A DNA stretch of 64,000 nucleotides from Edolisoma coerulescens (Eukaryota; Chordata; Aves; Passeriformes; Campephagidae), in assembly GCA_013397115.1 (NCBI GenBank), contig VWZW01007673.1, forward strand, positions 186,001 to 250,000, written 5' to 3'. The translations under genes and the position numbers were made by a program. The notes below the pieces were generated by a model that saw only the letters and a list, made by a program, of their open reading frames with translations, was not told the DNA's origin and did not search any database. Of the stretch, positions 1-10,400 are shown piece by piece. Position 1 is the first letter of the stretch. Every line of letters starts with the position of its first letter.

Positions 1-2859
1 GAAATTATGGAAACTTATGGCTGGGACTATCAATTAGGGCCTAAGAGGACCCTGCCTTTATATTCCCATGTAAACACAGGTGTTGCCGCTGGTGTGGACC
101 TGTGCTAGAGCATAGTGGGAAGAAAATATAAATGTTAAGTGATGTTTACTGGGCATAGTCAGAGGAACCCAGGGAACTGGCTTAAAGATTGGTACGGAGC
201 AAGCAGAATGAGCTGGAGGGGTTTATTAGTTACTCATTTCTGTAGGCAATAGCTGTGTTTTACAGAGTTCCAGCAAAACTCTCCTGACTCACAGCATATT
301 CCTCCTTGTTTTGAGTGCAACCTCATTACCAATAATCAAGGAGGTTTTCGATTTAAATTGTGTCTTCAGGATAGATGTAGTTTTAACATATGCCTGGATA
401 GTGCCTCAGGCTGACGTTTTATGTTAATTGGCAATAACTCATTTGATCTACACAACACATGGAAAATGCCTATGATTTGTATTGCAGCAACATACCAGTG
501 TTGAGATGGTCTGTACAGTATTTTTAAATTCATATTTACTTCTCAGCTTTATCATGCCTTTTTTTTTTTTTTNTGGGTTTTTTCTATCCCTCCTCATAGA
601 TGATTCTATAAGCCCCTGACTTGCAGAGGGCATATAGATACTTTCTGGCTTTCACAGATGGTGTTTGTGTGCTAGCTTTATTGCTGACACCTTTCTTTCC
701 TACCAGAAATTTCAAAGCATACACTCATCTCACAGGGAAATATGGTAGAAACATCCATATTCTTGTAATAATTGGGATGGAGTAAGCTACCTTGAATTGC
801 CAGACACCACTGATAAGGCAGTTCTCCTATGTGCATATCAGTTTCTTCTCTATTTGACATCCCTTTCCTATTCCAGTATGCCCACCACAGACAGTTGCTG
901 CAGTGATGTCAGAATACAGCTGGTGTGGGAAGAATCTTCTGAAAAGCAGATTTTTAGTGTATGGTGTAGAAGACCAAAATTGACTCAATTGAATTTTTTG
1001 AGAAATCATGAAATCTGAGATCTGAAAGTTGTGTTACTAAAATAACTGGCTTCATCTCCTTGCCATCAGAAATGAGATCTGCTTTGAAGTGACAATGGGT
1101 TTTGCTGTGTCTGTTAGCACAACAGGTATATTTTGGGCCTGCCACATAGCACAAGCTGTGATAAATGACCTTGTGAGCACGTCTGCAAAGGCTGGCTCAC
1201 ACGAGAACTTACCAAAACTTGACGTGATGTTGACAGCATGTCACAACCTGAGTTTTACTCAGCTGGAGAGGAAGAAAAGTACCTTGTGGTGGTAGCATCT
1301 GGCTTTCACTGCAATCTATGCTCTTTTGAAAACATTGTGTGTATGCCTTTCTCTCTGGTGAGCTAAAAGAGGCTTGGCTCTTCTTGGAGTTGCATGGAAA
1401 ACTCAGCAAACCAGCTCTTCTTTGCTTTATCCTTTCACTTCTCACAGTATAATGGTGCCACCCCGAAGCTGAAACAGAGGGTAATAAAGAAATCAGAGAT
1501 CACCGGTAAAGGACAGATAATTGCAGGTGCCCAAAAATCAAGAATTGGTCATAGACATATGTAGCCAGGTAAATCATAACCATAGGATTCAGACTGCACG
1601 ATGGAAAAATGCTTTTTACTTCAACTATTCTAAAAAGAACATTTGAAATATTTCTCTAAGAAATAAATTAAATGAAAGTAAGATATATGAATGTTATACT
1701 GAAGTTATATACTCTGTCTGTTTTATTTAGGATGTTAAATTTACCCTTCAGATTCTGTGCATCAGCAATTTCCAGCTTTGGTTAATTGGGCACATTAATA
1801 TTTGATCCCTCAGGCAAAAAACATCGGCTGTTTAGAGTTTATTAATGTATCAGTCCTGTGCCCGTAAATCTAATATTTGCTTGGATCTACAGCACCTGTA
1901 TTTTTATACAAAAATTATTTTTTGGTTAAACATAAAATATAAATCAAAACCAAACAAAGATAATGGAAATGGGAGATATACTAGGATATAACTCCATCAA
2001 TGTTGAAAGACAACAGAACAACCACTGAGATAATGCAGAAATTATTAGTGCCACCTATTGGCAGGCAATGCAAACTTTGCAAGCTGCAAAGCAGAAAAAT
2101 AGTACGAAAATAAAATACTAATTGGTTTCCAAAAGTGAAACTGCCTTTCAAAAAAAATTATGGTTTTCTTTTTTTTTCCTGGCATTCTTGAATGTTTTAT
2201 CTTCCTCCATGCAATTTGAAAAATATTTATAGGAACAGTGACTTTTAAGTAGATAATGAAGATGGAAGTGAAAAACAACATTTCAAATTATGAATGCTAC
2301 TAATTAAAGAGAGAAGCATTATTCTAAAGATTCTCACTTCATTCTAAAGAGTTTTACTTATTCATTCAGGAAGGAAAATGAACAATGTTATTCACATATC
2401 TAGCCAAATAGTATGGGCTAGAGAAGATTAAAAATATTCTATTCATAGTCTTTTTGAGAATGACACTCTTCATTATCAAAACCCACTGAAATATTAATCT
2501 TTTCAGTAATTTTCAAAAATGCTCAAATTATTACCGCTTACTTCAATTTTTTTGTATTATGGACTATGACGATTTACAAAGAAAAATTTTAAAACAAGTC
2601 AAATTTATAATGAAGGATATGACAGATATGAAAGTAACAAAAATTTTACAGGAAACACAATATGGTTTTGTGACCCTGTGCATTTAATACAGACAAAATG
2701 TGAGTATACTTATTTCTATGCTTAATACGTACAAGGAAATATTGCTTTGAAGTCGAGATAAATAAGTGAATAGGAGTACGAATGTCACAGATCTGGCAAG
2801 GTCAACCAATTTGTTGAATCCTATGATTCGTCCTGCAGGTTTAGTAAGCACCATGTCAA
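1..2859. other. Gene-free AT-rich stretch
   Basis: No supportable gene. Open frames on both strands are short (at most 78 codons), overlap one another and have no recognisable domain. A T-run of 14 at 559-572 is followed by an unresolved base (N) at 573. A CTCF-like motif lies at 2047-2061 (separate entry). Short A- and T-runs occur throughout. I see no repeat family that I can name before about 2860. Confidence 0.6.
2047..2061 (-). promoter_or_regulatory. CTCF-like binding motif (candidate)
   Basis: Read on the minus strand the bases are CCAATAGGTGGCACT. Against the vertebrate CTCF core CCASYAGRKGGCRSY this has one mismatch (A for S at position 4). The orientation would be minus. A single motif match in 64 kb of DNA can arise by chance, so this is only a candidate. 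No CpG lies in the core. Confidence 0.3.
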
Positions 2860-4300
2860 CTGCTTCTCCCCAGTCTTGAAGGAAAATAAAAGAGCCTGAA
2901 CTCTACCCTACTTCACAGAATCATTCCAATTTGACAGTGAACTATTGGTAAGTGATTTATGAGTAAAGTGATTCAAGTCTTTTTGTGCCCACTCTCTATA
3001 GTTTTGTTTGGAACAGACTTCCTTGGCTTAATTATGAGAATATTACGAGGCAGTGTTAAAAGCTATGTGTGACATCTGCTGCTTCTTTTCTACCCACAGT
3101 TGCTCTCTCACAGAAGGAAATTAGATTATTCTGATATAATTTTGTTTTGACAAAGCCATGTTGACAGTGACTAATTTCCTTGGGTTTTTTTTAGATGCTT
3201 ACAAATAGTTCGATTATTTGTTCTAGCATTCTTCCAGGAACTGAAGTTTATCTAATTTCCTAAAATTGTTTCACATTCCTTTCAAAGATCACTATTGCAT
3301 TCATTCTTGATCTTCACCTATTGTCCTTGACGTTTTAGAGCTGCTTCTATCACCTTTGATATTTCATCAACTTTTTCTTCAAGTATCACAGCATCACAGC
3401 TAATTGAAAACATCTAACTTAGTAATAGGTATTTAACCTGTTCCTTCCCGCTTAGAGCTCTGGTCTTAAATTTTCTCCATTGTTACTTATTGCTGTAATA
3501 TTGAACTGCTTCTCACCCCTTTAAATAGGAGTGATTCAGAAAAAGTATTAAAAAACGTGTCAATTTGCAGAGATGAGAAAGCATCTCGTGACATCTACCT
3601 CCTGACATCAATCATCTCTTGAGTGGGTTTTTTTGTTTGTTTTTCTTTAACTGATATTTAGTTTGTTTTTGTCCTATTTTTTTATGTGATGAAAGAGTGA
3701 TGTTTATCATCACCGTGGCCTTTGGGACTGAAATCTATTGTGTGCCTTTGTAATTTTTGATTCTGCAGCATCACATTTATGCAATGCTTCCCTACCCTTG
3801 GGAAGTGACCCAGCTTCACCTTTTCAGAGGCTGCCTGAAAAGGTCAAAATTTAACACTATTTCTCATAATTTAGCAAATCTTATACTATCTGTTCTGGGT
3901 TAGTTTGGATTTATACCCTTAATATTGCTCCCTTAAGTAAGTCTGAGATTTTTTGAATTGCAATGTTTTCTTACAAGACAATTCTTGTTTACTGAAGTCT
4001 ACTTTCCTGAATCTGATGCTTTTATTCTGCTGTTCTTTCCTTTTCCTTTTACATGTCTCATGAAGTATTGTTGCATAGCTTTTCTCACTCACTCGTGCCT
4101 TTTACATTGATGTTCTTGACCAATTCTTCCCTAGTCATTACAACAAGGAAAGAAGTCTCTCTCTCAGCTGAGCTGTTTGCCATCTACATTCGTGACTGTC
4201 ACCAGGTCATTGCAAGGACTTTGTGGGCAGTTCACATCTTTTCCCAAAGGAAGTACACAAAGCTAAAATGCCTCGCTATCCTCCAATCCTGACATAGGTA
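2860..4300 (-). mobile_element. Archaic CR1 LINE remnant, reverse-transcriptase and endonuclease part
   Basis: The plus strand is the complement of a CR1 coding region. Blocks recur in the order expected for a minus-strand CR1 read from its 3' side: a segment near 2929-2960 (TTGACAGTGAACTATTGG), one near 3053-3085 around TGTTAAAAGC, one near 3150-3180 (AAAGCCATGTTGACAGTGAC), one near 3222-3245 (CTAGCATTCTTCCAGGAACT), and a distal part near 3995-4140 including GACCAATTCTTCCCTAG. These resemble the old CR1 copies common in turtle and crocodilian genomes, not the young avian subfamilies at 21 and 30 kb. All reading frames are destroyed by stops and indels, so it cannot move. The right limit is uncertain. 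The family call rests on memory of CR1 sequence, not on an alignment. Confidence 0.72.
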
Positions 4301-6672
4301 TAATTTTGTCATTTGATCACAAATTGCTTGAATATTTATGTCAACAGTCTGTTGTTTACCTGTCTCTTTTGACATTGCTCTTCTTTAAATTTTTTTTTTA
4401 AATTATTTTAAAGAGTCATATAAATATGGCAAAAAGACAGCAACCTATCAGATAGAATTTGTAACACAGACAACATCCCCCAGGAATCAGACTAGGCCCA
4501 GCCAGCACTGGAGTAACTCACTGAGACCATTTAGAGAGCATCTCTCTAAACTCTGAGTCAGAATCACTTGCCAAAAGACTCTTCCCAAGCACTGCTCTTT
4601 GCAACATTCTAGGTAGAATTTTTCAGTTTCCCAGAGTAAATGTTGAGTTACTTATTAGGTTATTGTAAGAAGATTATCTTTTTGTTCTTAAAATCACCTT
4701 TTCCAAAGTACAATTAAAAAAAAATCATTGGTAGATATTGCCAGAAAATAAAAAAGGACTCTTGTAGGCTGGTTCTTAGTTTAATTCCTATCAGTAAATA
4801 TAACAAATGAGGTAAAAATCAATGGAATCTCTTCTCTGGTTATGTTTGTGAGATAGATATAGATTTCCATTTAATCAAAATTAATTCCTTACCTTTTAGC
4901 TGTTCTGCAGCTTAATAGCTGTCTTGAAAAGGTTTTATTTCTTGCTGTCTGAAGTCAGAGGGAATTTTGCTGCTAACTTCCATGGAGAAAGATTTCACCT
5001 GAAGCAGTTCAGTCTAATGATTTCTTAATAAAATACTAGAGATTAGTTTGAGCTTTATTACGTCAGACATCTGCATTCACATTTCTCTGTTCCAAGGATC
5101 TTCTATTTATAAAGTGGATACTACAGAAAGGCTGCTGATTATCAAGGTGATGGAATCTATACTAGAGCAGACCCTTTCCTTTTAAAGTATTTATGACTAG
5201 AGTCCTACAGGCTCTGTGGTTTTGTGAGGGGGAATTTTCAGCTGTACATCTTTCACTGCTGCTGGCAGATGTAATGCAGGGGACTGAAGTTCAGCAATCA
5301 GCTAATTGATTACAGCCTCTGGCTCAGTGCTTGCCACAATCTCCCTTTTTGCCTCTCTGATTTTCAGTATCACTAGCTTCTTTATTCTTTCCCTTCAGTA
5401 CAGCTATCTTGTGTTAGGACTAAACAAACACTATAAACTGCAGAATGCAGGTCCTTCACCTCTTTGTTTTCTCTTTCAGCATTTCAATAGAAAAGGAGAC
5501 CCTTAGGTGCTGTTGAGTAGTAGCATTATTTTGTTAGGGAGCTAACAGCCAGCCCAGGGGGACTTTTCAGAAGTCATTGCAATGTCTTATGGCTCCCCAG
5601 TGACACTGGACTGCATCACTTACCTCACACACAGCAGTCTGATGCTACTGAATCTGAGAAACAGCCATAAACATTGCAGTTATGGTGACCATTATCTTTC
5701 TTCTGAGGGATTTCACTCTTCCTTGAGAACCTCCAGAGTGATAGTGCACCAGCACTGCAGTACACCAGATAATGATCTCAGACACAGAGGTAGACAGGTA
5801 GGATGGGGGTGGATAAAAATAATTCTCAACTGCTTTTTTGTGGCATGGCATTTTATTTGGGTTGATAGAAGCACAATTCTCATTTGATTCATGCAAACTA
5901 CACAGTCTTCTCCTTTGATAAAAAGAAAAAGTCCCCTGGCAAGAAGAACAGCACTATGTTTCAGGACAAACCTCAACACGTCAAGACTCGATATCTGAAA
6001 GACAAAAGGTATCACCCTACTGGCTTTGCCTCTCATATGATTTTGGTTCTCTTTAAGAGACAATATAAAAAAATCATTTTCTTGGTTCCAAAACTGGTAA
6101 AGCTTTTGAGTACTACAAGCCGGAGAAAGTGTCACGGTGCCTGCCTTCTTCAGATAAACTTTCCTTTCACGTCCTGTGCAGGATGGTTTCACACAGGCGA
6201 CTGGATTTGAACTGACCTGGTGTGGAAGATCATACATTTTTGTGTTTCTGCCAAGTTATTGACCAAAATATTGAATTTTGTTCTGCATGACATGTGCTAT
6301 GAGGCAGACTTAGTGTGATTTTTTTTAAAAGATAACTCCATCGGGTAAACATTTTTGCTGAAAACCTTAAGCAGTTTGCTGAAAATACTGTAGATTAAAG
6401 TATTATCAGGATTTTCTCAGACTACTGCAGTGAAGTGTCATTTTTGAGGGATGACGCATTAATGAATTAATCAGAAAATGTGTTAAAGTAATAGCCATAG
6501 CAAACCCAACTCTCTCCCACCTTAGTACATACTGCTCTTTCTAAATGCTGAAATAACTTCTGCTTACATCTATGGAAGAAATTTCTAAGAGCACTCAATA
6601 AACTGTTAGTTTTGCCTTAATGTCTTGGGATTAAGTCTGAATCTGTGGACTTCTGTTTTAGAATATATTTTT

Positions 6673-6707
6673 CAGGTGGATACAGGAGGATACAGGAGGA
6701 TACAGGA
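6673..6707. repeat. Decanucleotide tandem repeat, about 3 copies
   Basis: The unit TACAGGAGGA is repeated head to tail: two exact units at 6681-6700, flanked by a partial variant on the left (CAGGTGGA) and a partial copy on the right (TACAGGA). Short and nearly perfect, so probably a recent slippage or duplication product and likely variable in length between individuals. Confidence 0.85.
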
Positions 6708-7529
6708 ATAATTTCTTTGTCATTAGAACAGAGAGAAGCCTCTTGAGCATGCAAATCCATGCATCTATTTCTACTGCCTGAACAAGAAAAAAACTCCACA
6801 TATTTCTTTTTCTTGAACATGATGTCCATGGTGGTAAGTACTTTTTATAAACAGAAGGATTTGCATGACAGTTTTTTATGGTTAAACACTGCTCAAAGCA
6901 ATAAAATATATGTTTCATAAAAAGCCACTTATCCTAGGAACTTTATTTTAGTAATAATCAAAACACTTTTTTTTTTTGTGATGAACATTGTGTTTATGAA
7001 AAGAAAGCATTTAAGGCAAACTAAGGATAAGATAGACTTCATGACACAGAGAGATATGGTGATATGAAGACAAGTAGCAACTCACAAAAGTCTCATAAAG
7101 GATGACTCAAGGGGTTGTTTGGAAGCTTTTCTCTACTTAACGGAAAGAAAATTACTGAACCCGCTTCAGGACAGAAGGTCAGCTCTAGTGTACAATACCC
7201 AATTCAGGGCAGGTTACAAGTAAATCAATCTGCTCCCTCAGTTCTAGGAATTCTCTCAAAAAATAAGGAGGTTATATTGTTTAAAGGAGCATTGTGTTAT
7301 TAGTTGTACTCCTCAGTGTGTTGAGAATTGTGTAGTGCAGCTCTGGCATAGCATCCCCTCAAAGCTTCCTCTAAACAGGGCTTTGTTGAGCTTTGCATTT
7401 GTTTTCTAAGGAAGATCTAGATGGGGATTGCTGGAAAGACATTCTTCATTTTAACCCTGGGCCACAGAAGAGTCTGCTAATGCAGACTCCTGTGTGATGG
7501 AGGTCCAAGGGGAGCTTTGAGAAACCAGT

Positions 7530-7760
7530 GGGTAAGTGATGGTTTAGATACGCAGCAGCTGGTGGCCCACAGAGTGCCTGAGCTCCACAGAGCTGGTGCT
7601 AAGCTGCTGCAGTGCTCGGCATCCCCACAGGAGCAGAGTTAAGCAGCAGATTAGCTCCAGCCTTGCGCAGTTACAGAGCACCGCAGGACTGGTGCCTGAA
7701 GATAAGCTCAGCAGTTGTGAAGCTTCCCTCGTAGCAAATCCAGGAGACGTCACCAATGGG
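7530..7760. other. GC-richer island of unknown origin
   Basis: About 230 bases stand out from the AT-rich surroundings, with frequent GC-containing words such as GCAGCAGCTGGTGGCC and many CAG/CTG triplets. Overlapping open frames exist on both strands (7544-7756 minus, 70 codons; 7596-7778 plus, 60 codons), but neither product is recognisable. It could be an old exon-like relic, a repeat fragment or a conserved non-coding element. I cannot decide between these. Confidence 0.35.
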
Positions 7761-9660
7761 ATGATGATAAAGGTGTAATATTCATGAATATCAACAAAAG
7801 CCTGATCTCTGTTTTCTTGTCAATTGTCTGACATGGGACTGAGTTGTGAAAAGCTAATCAGAGAACTACTCAGGAAACTGGAATTTCACTCATGGACACT
7901 TTTTTGAGGAAACAGAAAAATCTTTTAAATTTTCCCTGGTGGATACTTCACACCATTAAATGTACAACAAATTACTTCCTCACATCCCTTGACTGCCTTC
8001 CAGCTTAACTGTGTTAAAACAGTAGAGTGCTAAAATCGTTCTTTGGAGATGAAGTAGCATGGTCATGCTTTGAATTGAAGAAACATGTAATAGCCAAAGT
8101 GCTGCTTACCAACGTGAAACAAATTAGTTTTAAAAGGTTTCCTCCTTTCTTGTTTTTAAATGTCCCATTTGCCAAGGGCTAACAAAAAAAGTAGATAGAG
8201 AGTTGTCTAGTTTTCTATAATGTCCACTTCAAACAACCAAAAATCCCTGAAATTACATTTTAGTGAAATCTTCCTTTCCTAAAGTAATATTATCTAGAAA
8301 TTAGATTCTTTTGTACCAAAATATAATTTTGAAAGAAGAACAAATTGTTACTCCCTGTGTTTTGACTGATGGACACTATCTGTAGTTAAGGGCATTGCTA
8401 CTATTGAACAACTATAAAAACCCACCGAAACAAAGACAGCAGAGAGGAGAAACCTTTGAAGCCTTAGACTAGGAGTGTGCTTTACTTAAATTACGATGAG
8501 TGGAATAGAAGCTTAATTGTCAGATATGTGGAAAATCTATCTTTGGTCTGCAAGCTGCAGACTTATGTTCTTTTACAGCCTTGTCTTGATCTGCAAAAGG
8601 ACCAGAGTCTACAGGCTTTATGAGAGCAGTTCCTCAGTGCTTTTCTAGTCCTCCAAAGATTAAGGAAAAACTTCATTATTTGTGAAGGATACAATTTCAT
8701 AGTCAATCACATCTCTGGACTCACACATCAATGAAAAATTTTGGCAGAAAAGCAGCATTGCAAGTTCCTGTTCAGAAAAATTAGAAAATTATTAAGGACA
8801 AAAAAAAATAATCAGAAAAAATTTTATCTAGTTAATCAACTTGTCACTGTAATTGGTAAATTTAAAAGAAGAAAAAAAAGTGAGAGAATTTAAAATAGAA
8901 CAAAATATTATTAATGTAGAGATATTTGGAAAAATCAGTGAGGTATACATCTAAATCTTGATATTTTTCTGTATTTCATAGCTTATACTCAGAAGAGTAT
9001 TTTCCTGAACTGTTGTCAGACCAATACAGCCAAAAGTTCAGTTGAATGACAAATTCTAATTGCCATCTGGTCACTGGTGCCTCGCAAGAAAGAAATCTAT
9101 GCTGCTGGCGTATTTTAGAACAATGTTTGCCGAAAGCAAGGATCAAATTGGGTGTATGAACAGTTCCCTGGGTATACCTGTGGGATGGAGGTTGCAGTGG
9201 AAGCACATTGATAAGACACGTGTAGGAGAGGAGATCACACTGTGGCTGCACACACATTCTCTCTGCCTCACAAGCATGCAGATCATTTCTAAGCACAGAA
9301 ATGTTAGTTTCAGAAGCTCTGAAAAGCTTTAGTTACCTTCATAAGCTCTGCAGGCAACGTTTAGAAAAACACAGGAATTTGTCAGTTTTATAGCCCAGCT
9401 GACTCCCCAAAACAGGCTCTACACTACCAGGTGGCCTTCGTTCCTTCTGAATGCTGGCTTTTCATTTAGCAGACAATGACAGAAGAGCACCTGAAAGGAC
9501 TGTGGTCCAAGATATGAAACAGTGCTCTGAGAGGGAACAGCAGTGGACACTGGATGCTTAAGGAAGTTATATAAGAACAAGACAAATTCAAATGCTATAA
9601 ATATCTGATAAGTACTGGTTGAAGGACTTCTTACATCAAACATGACTTCAGGTGTTTGTA

Positions 9661-10400
9661 TTTAACAGCCCCTGAGGGATTTTTTTATTCTTCCTGTAAA
9701 TTTGTCTGAATCCATTTCTACCTTTGTTCTTCATAATATTCTGTGGCAATGAGTTCCAATTTTAATTGCAATCATGTTAAAAAAGTTCTTCACTTGTTTT
9801 AAACCTGCTGCTTGAAAAATATCACTTGACAACTTCTTGCTCTCTTTGAGAGCTAATGAATGATCATCACTCCTGATTTTATATACTTGTACCATATCAC
9901 AACTTTTCCAAATTGGAAGTCTTATTCTGTTTAATCTCCCTTAAAACCAGAGCCGTTCTGCACACTTGCTCATCCTTGTCACATTCCTTCCTGCTTTTCT
10001 GTTTCTGCCTAGCCCTTTTGAGATGAAAGCATTAGAATGCACTGTATTACTAAAAAATATAAATGTCCTATTGATTTATATGCTGCCTTAATGATGTTTT
10101 CTGTTTCAGCCTACCTTCCTTCCCTAACAACTTCTAATATCACATTTTGCCTTTCTGGGCTTACCTGGCATTAAGCTCTCTTCAAAGAACCATCATAGCA
10201 ATTTTGTGATGCCTTCGATCGTAACAAATTTTCCAATCATATTTGTATCTGCATTGGTATGATTACTTTTCCCATTGAGCAGTATTTTGTATTTCATTGA
10301 CCATTTTATCGTCAGTCAATTACCAAGTGACACTATCAATCCCAGGATTCCTCTGCTCCTCTTTACAGGCAGGCTCCACAGGCTTTTATACAGGGCAGGG
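9661..10400 (-). mobile_element. Archaic CR1 LINE remnant, 3' half
   Basis: The plus strand reads as the complement of an old CR1 3' half. Recognisable blocks run in order: AACAGCCCCTGAGGGATTT near 9664, GTGGCAATGAGTTCCA near 9743, TTTTAAACCTGCTGCTTG near 9798, a block near 9878-9900 (TTTTATATACTTGTACCATA), and one near 10293-10325 (TTTCATTGACCATTTTATCG). These correspond to the 3' untranslated and terminal coding part of CR1 copies shared by turtles, crocodilians and birds. No open frame survives. The right boundary is approximate. Confidence 0.72.

Larger units (their letters stand above)
4301..9660. other. Gene-free stretch
   Basis: No gene can be supported. It contains the window's longest open frame (5713-6237, minus, 174 codons), with a 108-codon frame on the opposite strand at 5884-6210. 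Neither product has a recognisable domain, and a frame of this length is compatible with chance here. A 10-bp tandem repeat lies at 6673-6707. The block 7530-7760 is visibly GC-richer than its surroundings and of unknown origin. The remainder is AT-rich with short homopolymers. Confidence 0.6.

Noticed and set aside
5713..6237. 174-codon open frame as a protein-coding gene
   Set aside because: No recognisable domain, no splice or promoter context, an open frame also on the opposite strand, and a length compatible with chance.
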